Below, one piece after another: positions 24,836-32,798 of a DNA stretch of 64,000 bases. Under the pieces are notes generated by a model. It was given only the letters and a program-made list of their open reading frames with translations, ran no database searches and had not been told where the DNA came from. Made by a program: the position numbers and the translations under genes. This DNA comes from Hymenobacter sp. BT559 (lineage in GTDB: Bacteria; Bacteroidota; Bacteroidia; Cytophagales; Hymenobacteraceae): contig NZ_JAELXV010000001.1 in the NCBI RefSeq assembly GCF_016427535.1, forward strand, positions 1,488,001-1,552,000, read 5' to 3'. How positions within the stretch are numbered: the first letter of the stretch is position 1; every line of letters starts with the position of its first letter.

Positions 24836-25798
24836 CTACGCCACGATGTACACAGGCTCTACGTCGGCCATCTTGAAGTAGGGGTTCACACCTTCCTCCG
24901 AATTTAGGTCCAGCAGCATTAGGTCAACGTGCTGGAATTCGCCGGTGCGGCCTTCGAGGGCTGGGCCCAGCTGGGGCAGGAACTCGGGGTTCTGGTCGGT
25001 AGTGTCAAACGCCAGCAGCAGGCGCGCGGGCTGGCTGGGGTCATTGGCCAGGGTCATTTGGGCCAGGTAGATGGCACGCACGCTGGGCACGGTAGCGCCA
25101 AAGGCGCGCAGGCTGTCTTCAAGGCCCTCGGGCATAGTCTCGGGCTGGCTTAGGGTTACCTGGGCATCGGGCGGCAGGCCGCCAGCTTGCGTGAGCTGAC
25201 CGCTGAGCATGGCCCCAATTTCATCGGCGGGTAGCAGTTTGCCGGCTGGCGAGAAGGGGTTGAGCACCACGTCCTGGCCCTGGGTCATGCTGAAAAACGC
25301 GTGGCCGGGCAGGCGCACGTAAGTCACGGGGCCGTTGTCGACGCCGCCATCGCTCATGCGGGCTACCGACGAGAAGATGGGTATTTTGTTGTCTTGCAGC
25401 ACTTGTAGCTGAATCTGCTGGCCTTCTTCGAGCTGGGCTTCGCCGGGCTCCTGGCCTTCTTGCGGAGCTAGCACCAGCAGCACCTCCTCGCCGAGCAGGG
25501 CGCGGTAGAAGTCGGGGCGGGCGGCCTCGTTCACGGAGGCAATCAGCAGCAACTCTTCCAGAATGTTTTCGGGCTGGAAGGGCAACTCGGGCAGTTCCTG
25601 CGGCTCGGGCATGGGCGGCACAAACTGCTGGTTGGGGGCCGGCACCGGGGTAGGGGCTGCGGGCGCTACGTAGTTAGAGCCCTGGTAGCGCGGGCCAGCT
25701 TTAGGGGCGGCGGGGGTGCCTTCTGTCGGCGCGGGGGTAGGCGTAGCGCCAGGTGCGGCGGGCTGGGGCTTGTTTTTGAAAATGTCGAGGAGTCCCAT
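24836..25798 (-). CDS. SseB-family protein
   Basis: 320-residue cytoplasmic protein with the two SseB domains: the N-terminal one (NILEELLLIASVNEAARPDFYRALL ... YVRLPGHAFFSMTQGQDVVL) and the C-terminal one (LEDSLRAFGATVPSVRAIYLAQ...). SseB was named for enhanced serine sensitivity in E. coli; the molecular role is unclear. A proline/alanine-rich linker occupies about 10-75. ATG at 25798 (MGLLDIF) is the conserved start. Confidence 0.85.
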   Translation of the reverse strand: MGLLDIFKNKPQPAAPGATPTPAPTEGTPAAPKAGPRYQGSNYVAPAAPTPVPAPNQQFVPPMPEPQELPELPFQPENILEELLLIASVNEAARPDFYRALLGEEVLLVLAPQEGQEPGEAQLEEGQQIQLQVLQDNKIPIFSSVARMSDGGVDNGPVTYVRLPGHAFFSMTQGQDVVLNPFSPAGKLLPADEIGAMLSGQLTQAGGLPPDAQVTLSQPETMPEGLEDSLRAFGATVPSVRAIYLAQMTLANDPSQPARLLLAFDTTDQNPEFLPQLGPALEGRTGEFQHVDLMLLDLNSEEGVNPYFKMADVEPVYIVA

Positions 25799-25864
25799 GT
25801 AGGTAGGAATAGAAGAGGAGGTTGAAAAGCAAATGTAAGCCAAGCCGCCCGCGGCGGCGCTACC

Positions 25865-26323
25865 CTAGCGCTCGCCGCAGGCGCGCAGCTCAGCTTCGGT
25901 GCCCGCAATAGTGCGGGCACCGGCCGGGCCAGGGTGGTTGCCCCAGTGGCCTTCGATATAGTTAAGTAGGTTGGTAATCTGGGCGGGCGAGAGGTGGCGG
26001 TGAGTGGCCGTGTCCTGCACGCCCAGCATTTCTTGGTTGTAGCTCACGCCATTGACCACAATAGGCCCGCGCAGCCCCTGCCGCACAATGCACGCCAACT
26101 GCGTGCGGTGCCCGGCCAGGTAGTCGGAGCCCGCCAGGGGCGGAATCAGGCGCCCTAGGCCCTCGCCCTGCTCGCCGTGGCAGCCCGCGCAGTGCTGCAC
26201 GTAGAGGCGCTCGCCCTGATGCTGCTTATTGGTAAAGCAGCCGGGTAGGAGCGTGAGGCCTACTGCAATAGTAGGCACCAGCCAGCGCAGCGCAGTAGGG
26301 GCAGAAAAGGACATGGCGGGCAC
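25865..26323 (-). CDS. lipoprotein cytochrome c
   Basis: A single-haem c-type cytochrome anchored by lipid: signal and lipobox LLPGC (Cys29), haem-binding CAGCH (45-49), Pro-rich RLIPPLAGSDYL, and a distal Met in NQEMLGVQD; the closing helix LSPAQITNLLNYI is typical. It lies 4 bases after the SCO1 stop on the same strand and is likely co-transcribed with it. The pairing with SCO1 suggests a role near the terminal oxidase. Confidence 0.9.
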   Translation of the reverse strand: MPAMSFSAPTALRWLVPTIAVGLTLLPGCFTNKQHQGERLYVQHCAGCHGEQGEGLGRLIPPLAGSDYLAGHRTQLACIVRQGLRGPIVVNGVSYNQEMLGVQDTATHRHLSPAQITNLLNYIEGHWGNHPGPAGARTIAGTEAELRACGER

Positions 26324-26327
26324 TAGG

Positions 26328-26993
26328 CTAGCTTTTTTTCTGGCGCTCTTTTACCTCTGCCAGCAGCACGGGCAGGTCGGTGAGCAGTGCCTGCACCTGC
26401 GTGGGATTGAGGCTGTCGTAGAGGCCGCGCACGTGGCCCTGGTCGTCGACGAGGGCAAAGGTGCCGTTGTGCGCAAAGCCGCCGGGCGCGGTTTTGTCGG
26501 GCATGGCGGCCGTATACAGGCCGTGCGCCAGCGTAAACACGCTGTCCTTGCTGGTGCGCACAAAGCGCCAGTTGGCGTTGGTGGGGGCACCTAGGCGCTG
26601 GGCATAGTCGCGCAGCACGGCCAAGCTGTCGTGGTCGGGGTCGATGGTGAACGACACAAAGCTCAAGCCAGGCGTTTGGCCGTACTGCTTATATACTTTC
26701 AGCAGCTCGCCGTTCATCTTGGGGCAAATGCCGGGGCAAGTCGCAAAAAAGAAATCGGTAAGGTAGACCTGGCCCGCAAAATTTTGGTTGGTCACGAGCT
26801 GTCCGTTCTGGTCGTGCGCCCGGAAGGCGGGCACCGTAGCAAAGATGGTATCAGCGGGGCCGCCCTTCGGGTTTTCGCGCACATCGCGCTCACCTAGGAT
26901 GGGCAGGCGGCGGGGTTCTTCCTGGCAGCTGGCCAGCAGCAGCGCCCCCGCAAGCAGCGGCAGCAAGCCGCGGCGCAAAACAGAGATTTGCAT
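26328..26993 (-). CDS. SCO1/SenC family copper-chaperone lipoprotein
   Basis: Helps deliver copper or reduce cysteines at the CuA site of cytochrome oxidase. The lipoprotein signal (lipobox LASC, Cys23) precedes a thioredoxin fold with the copper-binding C-x3-C (Cys86 and Cys90 in CPGICPK) and a His in FAHNGTFALVD. The start at 26993 (MQISVLRRG) gives a clean signal peptide; a longer upstream frame looks non-coding. Sits between the lipoprotein gene and cytochrome c, all one direction. Confidence 0.93.
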   Translation of the reverse strand: MQISVLRRGLLPLLAGALLLASCQEEPRRLPILGERDVRENPKGGPADTIFATVPAFRAHDQNGQLVTNQNFAGQVYLTDFFFATCPGICPKMNGELLKVYKQYGQTPGLSFVSFTIDPDHDSLAVLRDYAQRLGAPTNANWRFVRTSKDSVFTLAHGLYTAAMPDKTAPGGFAHNGTFALVDDQGHVRGLYDSLNPTQVQALLTDLPVLLAEVKERQKKS

Positions 26994-27024
26994 CAGAGAT
27001 AACAAGCAAAGTGCCAGCCGCCGC

Positions 27025-27507
27025 CTACTTAGTGGCCGGCGTGGCTGGGGTGGTCGGAGCCGTAACACCAGCGGCCGGTAGTTGGTGCAATGCCGCATTG
27101 GCCGAGTCCAGGGCCCCGCGCAGGCGGCGCTCTACGCCGGCCAGCTGGCGCTGCTGGTCTTGCAGGTAGGTAAGGCGCTGGCTAATGGGAGCAGCGCTGT
27201 CGGGGGCCTGGTAGTGGTGCATCCAGTTCATCATGGCTTGGTCGGCGGCCTGCATTTTGGCGATAACCGGGGCCGTGGTGGCGGGCGCCTGGGCGGCTGT
27301 AAGCTTAGTCTTCAACTCAAACAGTTGCTCGGTTTGGGCCATCGCGCGGTCGTGGTGCGCCATTAGGGTGTCTTCGAGGGCCCGGGCCTGGTCGGTGGGC
27401 GCGGCGGCCGTGGGGGTAGAGGAGGTGCCCGCCCCGCCGCAGCTGGGCAGCAAGGCAATGGCGACTAGCGAGCAAGCCGCCCGCAGCGGCAACGATAGTT
27501 TTATCAT
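27025..27507 (-). CDS. lipoprotein, helical, of the copper/cytochrome cluster
   Basis: 160-residue lipoprotein (Cys23 in LLPSC). The mature part is mostly helical and charged: LEDTLMAHHDRAMAQTEQLF, then MQAADQAMMNWMHHYQ and LTYLQDQQRQLAGVERRL, with Met/His-rich stretches that could bind metal. Such proteins are often annotated as viral A-type inclusion protein, a name with no functional meaning. It precedes SCO1 and cytochrome c, suggesting a respiratory or copper-related role (inference). ATG at 27507 starts the signal. Confidence 0.75.
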   Translation of the reverse strand: MIKLSLPLRAACSLVAIALLPSCGGAGTSSTPTAAAPTDQARALEDTLMAHHDRAMAQTEQLFELKTKLTAAQAPATTAPVIAKMQAADQAMMNWMHHYQAPDSAAPISQRLTYLQDQQRQLAGVERRLRGALDSANAALHQLPAAGVTAPTTPATPATK

Positions 27508-27532
27508 GCCGCAAAGGACGGGAATAATGAAC

Positions 27533-27654
27533 AATGAGCAATTAGCCAGGAGCCGGGAGCAGTGAAAGCGGGAGGAACAATCGGGGGCTGGGCTGTTGCT
27601 TCTCCTAGGGCAGACGTAGTTCGGCTGCTCATTCTTTACTGTTAATTGCTCATT
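27533..27654. repeat. inverted repeat with AATGAGCAATTA arms
   Basis: AATGAGCAATTA (27533-27544) pairs with TAATTGCTCATT (27643-27654) across a 98-base loop, in the divergent region between the lipoprotein and the aldo/keto reductase. The right arm ends five bases before the reductase ATG. Confidence 0.6.
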
Positions 27655-27659
27655 CAAGT

Positions 27660-28658
27660 ATGCAAACCCGCCAACTCGGCCGCACCGGCCTCACTGTTTC
27701 GGCCCTCGGCCTCGGCTGCATGGGCATGTCCGATTTTTATGGCCAGCGCGACGACGCCGAAAGCCTGCGCACCCTGGCCCGCGCCCTAGAGCTGGGCGTG
27801 ACTTTCCTCGACACGGCTGACATGTACGGCCCTTACACCAATGAGGAGCTGCTGGGCCGCTTCTTCAAGGAAGACAAAGCTCGCCGCGACCAGGTGCAGC
27901 TGGCCACTAAGTTCGGCATCGTGCGCGACCCCCACGACCCCAGCAAGCGCGGTATCAGCGGCCGGCCCGACTACCTGCGCCAGGCCTGCGAAGGCTCGCT
28001 GAAGCGCCTAGGTACCGACCACATCGACCTCTACTACCAGCACCGCGTAGACCCCACCGTGCCTATTGAAGAAACCGTGGGCGAAATGGGCCGCTTGGTG
28101 GAAGAAGGCAAAGTGCGCTTTCTGGGCCTGAGCGAGGCCGGGGCCGAAACCATCCGGCGCGCCCACGCCACGCACCCCATCACGGCAGTGCAAACCGAGT
28201 ACAGCCTCTGGAGCCGCGATGTGGAGGTGGAAGTGCTGCCCACCCTGCGCGAGCTGGGCATCGGGCTGGTGCCGTACTCGCCCCTAGGTCGGGGTTTTCT
28301 GACCGGCGAGATTCAGAAGTTCGAAGACTTTGCGCCCGACGACTACCGCCGCTTCTCGCCCCGCTTCCAGGGCGAGAACTTCGACAAAAACCTCAAGCTG
28401 GTAAACCACTTGCGCGACCTGGCCCAGCTGAAAGGCGTAACGGCCGGCCAGCTAGCCCTGGCCTGGGTGCTGGCCCAGGGCGACGACCTGGTGCCCATCC
28501 CCGGCACCAAGCGCGTGAAGTACCTCGAAGAAAACGTGGCCGCCGCCGACATCAAGCTGAGCGCCGACGAGCTGCGCCACCTCGATGAGCTGCTGCCCCT
28601 AGGTGCCGCCGCAGGTACCCGCTACCCCGAAGCCATGATGGCGGCCGTGAATAGGTAG
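27660..28658 (+). CDS. aldo/keto reductase
   Basis: NADPH-dependent reductase of the AKR superfamily, YajO/AKR13-like, soluble. 332 residues with the opening [20 protein letters not shown], the catalytic Asp/Tyr in [18 protein letters not shown], Lys in LATKFG, the His in YYQHRVDP, and the cofactor-site end [16 protein letters not shown]. Substrate unknown. Single gene with a terminator at 28681. Confidence 0.94.
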   Translation: MQTRQLGRTGLTVSALGLGCMGMSDFYGQRDDAESLRTLARALELGVTFLDTADMYGPYTNEELLGRFFKEDKARRDQVQLATKFGIVRDPHDPSKRGISGRPDYLRQACEGSLKRLGTDHIDLYYQHRVDPTVPIEETVGEMGRLVEEGKVRFLGLSEAGAETIRRAHATHPITAVQTEYSLWSRDVEVEVLPTLRELGIGLVPYSPLGRGFLTGEIQKFEDFAPDDYRRFSPRFQGENFDKNLKLVNHLRDLAQLKGVTAGQLALAWVLAQGDDLVPIPGTKRVKYLEENVAAADIKLSADELRHLDELLPLGAAAGTRYPEAMMAAVNR

Positions 28659-28680
28659 CAAGTATTTTAGCTAGTGCAAA

Positions 28681-28713
28681 CGCCCGTCAGCCGCCCGGCT
28701 GGCGGGCGTTTTT
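28681..28713 (+). terminator. terminator of the aldo/keto reductase gene
   Basis: 12-bp stem 28681-28692/28697-28708 with one G-U, loop GCCC, followed by a T-run. Confidence 0.9.
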
Positions 28714-28759
28714 GGTTATATGCACTGGGCAAAACGGGCGCTGCGGGCTAGCACTATGC

Positions 28760-29299
28760 CTAGCGCGGTGGTTGTGCCGGTAGGTAGTTAGATGCTTCGG
28801 CGGGCCACGGGCGGCCGGGCTCGCTATTGATGCCATAGGTAGCGCGCAAGAATACCCGCAGCGAGTTGTCGTGTCGGCTGCCCGTGCGAAGCGCTGCCCG
28901 AAACGCGGCCAACGAATCGACAGGTGGCACCAGGGCTAGGACCACGGGTAGCAATAGGGGACGCTCAAGGTTGTCTGAGGCTGGTAGCACCAAGCCGCGC
29001 GCCTGGGCCACTCCAAAATTCCAGTATTGCTTCTTGAAACTGACGTTGCCAAAGAGGGTATCGAAGCGGCAGGGCTGCGCCAAGTAGTTAGTCAAGGCCA
29101 GCGTGAGATGCAGCTGCGCCGGCTGCCCCTGGGTAGCGGGGGCCAAGCTGTCGCGCACTACCCGGACGCGCACGGTGGGCACATAGCGCCCGTGCTCGTT
29201 GAGGCTGAAGGCGCACTGCCCCCACAGCAACAACGCCAGCAAACCCAACAAGAGCAGCGCGGGCACGCTACGAACCATAGCACTAGTCGAGTGAGACAT
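28760..29299 (-). CDS. hypothetical membrane-anchored protein
   Basis: Unrecognised. 179 residues starting MSHSTSAMVRSVPALLLLGL, one hydrophobic anchor (about 12-30), then a beta-rich periplasmic part (RVRVVRDSLAPATQGQPAQL, LTLALTNYLAQPCRFDTLFG) that looks like an immunoglobulin-type fold for binding or adhesion; that is only an impression. Diverges from the Lgt-like gene. An alternative start 22 codons upstream would overlap that gene's start. Confidence 0.65.
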   Translation of the reverse strand: MSHSTSAMVRSVPALLLLGLLALLLWGQCAFSLNEHGRYVPTVRVRVVRDSLAPATQGQPAQLHLTLALTNYLAQPCRFDTLFGNVSFKKQYWNFGVAQARGLVLPASDNLERPLLLPVVLALVPPVDSLAAFRAALRTGSRHDNSLRVFLRATYGINSEPGRPWPAEASNYLPAQPPR

Positions 29300-29341
29300 C
29301 GGGGCTAATTTACCGCGCTTTTCCGAACAACCTCTGCCCGC

Positions 29342-30094
29342 TTGACCTACCCCGTCCAACTCCACCTAGGTAGCTTTCACTTGCCCGTGCACCTGCTGTG
29401 CGAGGTGTTAGCCTATTCGCTGGGTTACCGGCTCTATACGACCCTGCGCGCCCGCACCCCTGACCGCATCAGCGACCAGGGCCGCCAGTGGATATTCGTG
29501 GGGGCGGCGGCGGGGGCGCTGCTGGGTTCGCGGCTGCTAGGACTGCTCGAGCACCCTGCGCTACTGCTGCACCCGCCCGGTGGCTGGCTTTATTACACCA
29601 CCAACAAAACCATTGTGGGAGGCTTCTTAGGTGGCCTGATAGGAGTGGAGCTGACCAAGAAGTACCTAGGCATTAAAGCCAGTAGCGGCGACCTCATGGT
29701 GTTCCCGCTGCTGCTGGGGCTGGGTATCGGGCGGCTCGGCTGCCACCTCAGCGGCCTCACCGATGGCACATTTGGCACGCCCACTAGCCTGCCCTGGGGT
29801 GTCGACTTCGGCGATGGTATCGCGCGCCACCCTACCAACCTCTACGAAATTGGGTTCCTAGGTGCGCTGGCGCTGCTGCTTCACACCCTAGAGCGCGGCC
29901 GCCCGCTGCCCAATGGCCGCCGCTTCGAGCTGTTTCTGGCCGGCTACCTGCTGTTTCGGCTGCTGGTCGAGTTTCTCAAGCCCACGGCGGCGCTGCCGGG
30001 ACTAGGCCTCACGGCCATACAGTGGGCGTGCGTGGCGGGGTTGGGATATTATGTTTGGCTGTGGTTTCGTCCAGTTAGGCCACTATCAATATGA
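29342..30094 (+). CDS. Lgt-like membrane transferase
   Basis: Divergent member of the prolipoprotein diacylglyceryl transferase family, about seven membrane helices. Family features: KTIVGGFLGGLIGVEL, GRLGCHLSGLTDG (Arg131) and RHPTNLYE (His163, Tyr168, Glu169). The Asn-rich Lgt signature after GR is missing, so it is probably not the general lipoprotein enzyme; another lipid or prenyl-type acceptor is possible. Start TTG at 29342. Its last four bases (ATGA) overlap the next gene, and the radical SAM gene follows, hinting at joint work on a membrane lipid. Confidence 0.75.
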   Translation: MTYPVQLHLGSFHLPVHLLCEVLAYSLGYRLYTTLRARTPDRISDQGRQWIFVGAAAGALLGSRLLGLLEHPALLLHPPGGWLYYTTNKTIVGGFLGGLIGVELTKKYLGIKASSGDLMVFPLLLGLGIGRLGCHLSGLTDGTFGTPTSLPWGVDFGDGIARHPTNLYEIGFLGALALLLHTLERGRPLPNGRRFELFLAGYLLFRLLVEFLKPTAALPGLGLTAIQWACVAGLGYYVWLWFRPVRPLSI

Positions 30095-30810
30095 CTGCTC
30101 TTGAAAGAAGAATTCTCGAAGTAGCGACTTGGATTTTAAAAGTTAATCCTCAGCTTGAGCATAATTACTTCCGTAGCGAAGAAATTAATTCACTTTGGGG
30201 GAATAATGCTTCAATCAAGAATAAGTATCCGCTGGTCAGCGCTGATGGTGTTGTTGAAACTGCTAAGAGAAGAGCATTGCTATTGCAAGAGCGAGGTATT
30301 CCATTGGTTTCACTAGAAGAAGCTGCTGGTTATGGAAACCTGGTTTATACTCTTCCTGAAGAATCTCATCTTGATGGAGGAGCTGAATTCTATTCACAAG
30401 GGCTAGTTGATATATGGGAAGTGCCAGCTTGGGATACTTGGGTAGCTTTTGGTAATCATGAGTTCAAAGAATTTAACTTATATCCTAGTGCTGTAATAAG
30501 TTGGATTCCTAGAACCATTAATAACCTGTTTTTTAGTGGCCGAGAGGTATCTATTATTGAAAACTTAGGATGGCTAGATTTAAATACCAATAACCAGTTT
30601 TTATCATCTTTAACTGGGCAGCCAGAGAATTTGGTATTCATAGATATCGCTGATGAAGACAAAGGTGCTATGTCCCTGCGGCTGCAATTGATAAATGGGT
30701 GGGGAGTCGAAAGTGAGAAAAAAGTTGAAGCTAATGAAGAAGTTAGTGATGCAATTGTAAAGCCAGTCGCTGGCGGATTGCTTAACACAATTAAAAACTG
30801 GTTTAAATAA
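30091..30810 (+). CDS. AT-rich orphan protein inserted in the locus
   Basis: Unrecognised 239-residue soluble protein. It is clearly richer in A+T and uses codons such as AGA, TTA and AAT that neighbours avoid, so it was probably acquired from elsewhere. Its ATGA overlaps the Lgt-like stop, and the radical SAM gene starts 11 bases after it, so it is translated as part of the unit. Features seen: aromatic/acidic centre (VDIWEVPAWDTWVAFGNHEF), a stretch NNLFFSGREVSIIENLGWLD, and an amphipathic C-terminal end LLNTIKNWFK. Confidence 0.75.
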   Translation: MTALERRILEVATWILKVNPQLEHNYFRSEEINSLWGNNASIKNKYPLVSADGVVETAKRRALLLQERGIPLVSLEEAAGYGNLVYTLPEESHLDGGAEFYSQGLVDIWEVPAWDTWVAFGNHEFKEFNLYPSAVISWIPRTINNLFFSGREVSIIENLGWLDLNTNNQFLSSLTGQPENLVFIDIADEDKGAMSLRLQLINGWGVESEKKVEANEEVSDAIVKPVAGGLLNTIKNWFK

Positions 30811-30821
30811 AACCACATTCT

Positions 30822-32216
30822 ATGCCCGAACGCCCCTACACCTACTACGACTTCACCCTGAGCCTGTGCCCACACTGCCTGCGGCGCATCGAGGCCAAAA
30901 TCGTCTTTGAAGACGGGGGCGTGTATATGCTCAAGCGCTGCCCCGAGCACGGGCGGCAGAAGGTGCGCATTGCCACCGACATCGAGTACTACAAAAGTAT
31001 TCGCAACTATGTGAAGCCCAGTGAGACACCTAGGCGCTTCAATATGGCTACCCACTACGGCTGCGGCCTCTGCACCGACCATGAGCAGCACTCCTGCCTC
31101 ACTGTGATTGAGGTAACCGACCGCTGCAATCTCACCTGCCCCACCTGCTACGCCGAAAGCAGCCCCTATCACGGCCGCCACCGCACCCTCGCCGAAATTG
31201 AGGCGATGGTAGACCTGGTAGTGGCCAACGAGGGCGAGCCCGACGTGGTGCAGCTCTCGGGCGGCGAGCCTACGCTGCACCCGCAGTTCTGGGAAATTCT
31301 GGACATGTGCAAGCGTAAGCCCATCAAGCACTTGATGGTGAACACCAACGGCATTCGCTTAGCCAAAGACGAAGCCTTCGTGGCCCGGTTGGCCACCTAC
31401 GCGGGCGCCTTTGAGGTGTACTTGCAGTTCGACTCGTTCCGCGAAGACGTGCTGCTGACTATGCGCGGGCGCGACCTGCGCGAGGTGCGCCGCCAGGCCA
31501 TCGCGCACCTCAACAAGTACAACCTGAGCACTACGCTCGTCGTGACCCTGCAAAAAGGTCTCAACGACGACGAAATGGGCGCCATCATCGACTACGCGCT
31601 CCAGCAGAAGGGTATTCGCGGCGTCACGTTTCAGCCCACCCAGGCGGCTGGCCGCATCGAGCACTTCAATCCCGAAACCGACTCGTTTTCGCTCACCGAA
31701 GTGCGTCAGGGCATCATCGCCCAAAGCCCCGTCTTCACGGCCGAGGACCTGCTGCCGGTGCCCTGCAACCCCGACGCCCTAGCTATGGCCTACGCCCTGA
31801 AGCTCGATGGCGAAGTGTTTCCGCTCACGCGCTACATCGACCCCGCCGACCTGCTGCAAAGCGGTGGCAACACCATTGTGTACGAGCGCGACCCGCGCCT
31901 GCGCCAGCACCTGCTCAAGCTCTTCAGCACCGCCAACACCGTCGATACGGTGGTGCCCGAAATTAACCAGCTGCTGTGCTGCCTGCCCCAGGTGTCGGCC
32001 CCCAATCTAGGCTACGACAACCTCTTTCGGGTCATCATCCTGCAATTCATGGACCCCTGGAATTTCGACGTGCGCGCCGTGAAGAAGTCCTGCGTGCACA
32101 TCGTGAGCAAGGATTTGAAAATCATCCCTTTCGAAACCATGAACATCTTCTACCGCGACCAAGAGAAGCTAGCGCGGCTGGAGGAGCTACGTAATGAAAG
32201 AATAGGTATAATATGA
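30822..32216 (+). CDS. radical SAM protein, tetraether-synthase-like group
   Basis: 464 residues. Radical SAM core Cys102-x3-Cys106-x2-Cys109 (CNLTCPTC) with the GGE motif SGGEP. Extra cysteines fit added clusters: Cys16/Cys19 and Cys40 (CPHC, RCPEHG; a rubredoxin-like site), Cys81/Cys84/Cys92 (CGLCTDHEQHSC), Cys315, Cys386/387 and Cys424. This pattern (CGLC..H.QH.C, QFMDPWNFDVRAVKKSC) is that of the archaeal MJ0619/Tes group, where Tes joins lipid chains to form tetraethers. Bacterial members are widespread and of unknown function; a role on lipids is inferred, helped by the adjacent Lgt-like gene. Confidence 0.75.
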   Translation: MPERPYTYYDFTLSLCPHCLRRIEAKIVFEDGGVYMLKRCPEHGRQKVRIATDIEYYKSIRNYVKPSETPRRFNMATHYGCGLCTDHEQHSCLTVIEVTDRCNLTCPTCYAESSPYHGRHRTLAEIEAMVDLVVANEGEPDVVQLSGGEPTLHPQFWEILDMCKRKPIKHLMVNTNGIRLAKDEAFVARLATYAGAFEVYLQFDSFREDVLLTMRGRDLREVRRQAIAHLNKYNLSTTLVVTLQKGLNDDEMGAIIDYALQQKGIRGVTFQPTQAAGRIEHFNPETDSFSLTEVRQGIIAQSPVFTAEDLLPVPCNPDALAMAYALKLDGEVFPLTRYIDPADLLQSGGNTIVYERDPRLRQHLLKLFSTANTVDTVVPEINQLLCCLPQVSAPNLGYDNLFRVIILQFMDPWNFDVRAVKKSCVHIVSKDLKIIPFETMNIFYRDQEKLARLEELRNERIGII

Positions 32217-32338
32217 AGCTGTTGGAAGATAATCCACAACCCCAAAATGGCTGCTTCTGGACCGGGGTGCTGCTGGTGCTGGTTGCACTTCTAATTGGCT
32301 TCGGTATGTGTAGTAATCTGCACCTAGGTACGCATTAA
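32213..32338 (+). CDS. 41-residue single-span membrane protein
   Basis: Starts within the radical SAM stop (ATGA overlap). Sequence MKLLEDNPQPQNGCFWTGVL then a hydrophobic helix (LLVLVALLIGFG) and a short tail with CSNLHLGTH. The four-base overlap and membrane character support a real, translationally coupled gene. It could be a small subunit or anchor for the radical SAM system. Confidence 0.55.
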   Translation: MKLLEDNPQPQNGCFWTGVLLVLVALLIGFGMCSNLHLGTH

Positions 32339-32360
32339 ATGAGGTGACTTAACGTAAGCC

Positions 32361-32645
32361 GTGCAGACAACACCTTCCCCCAACGGCAAAAAGCCGTTTT
32401 CTTGGCCCATTGCGCTAAACCTAGGGCTGCTGGTGCTGGCCGCCCTCGTCACGGGGGCCGAGCCTGGTGCGCTGGCCATCGTCGTGGTGGTGCTGGCGGT
32501 AATCAACGGTATAGCGGCCGTGATAATGAGCATTTCGGGTAAGATGAATTACGTGGTTGCCTTCATCCTGTCGGCGCTGCTGATACTGCTGATTGGCCTA
32601 GGTATCTGCGCGTTGCTATTATCGAATATGGGTAGCATGCACTAA
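32361..32645 (+). CDS. small three-span membrane protein
   Basis: 94 residues from GTG 32361, with three hydrophobic helices (WPIALNLGLLVLAALVTG, GALAIVVVVLAVINGIAAVI, YVVAFILSALLILLIGLGIC). No family recognised. It follows the 41-residue gene by 22 bases in the same direction and closes the Lgt-like/radical SAM run, before a long inverted repeat. Confidence 0.65.
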   Translation: MQTTPSPNGKKPFSWPIALNLGLLVLAALVTGAEPGALAIVVVVLAVINGIAAVIMSISGKMNYVVAFILSALLILLIGLGICALLLSNMGSMH

Positions 32646-32650
32646 TAGCA

Positions 32651-32795
32651 CCCTCCCGCGGGGCAACCTCACCCCCGGCCCTTCTTCAAAAGAGAGGGGA
32701 GCCCAATGAATTCTTACGTGAGCTTATGTCCGCTGGCGATAGGTTCCCCTCTCTATTGGAGAGGGGCCGGGGGGTGAGGTTGCCCCGCGGGAGGG
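32651..32795. repeat. long inverted repeat, GGGGCCGGGGGTGAGG type
   Basis: Arms of about 50 bases (32651-32703 and 32742-32795) with few mismatches. Contains CCCGCGGGGCAACCTCAC and GAGAGGGGCCGGGGGGTGAG. It separates convergent genes (small membrane protein and tilS) and ends four bases before the tilS stop. This sequence type resembles dispersed intergenic repeats found in several bacterial phyla. Confidence 0.8.
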
Positions 32796-32798
32796 CGT

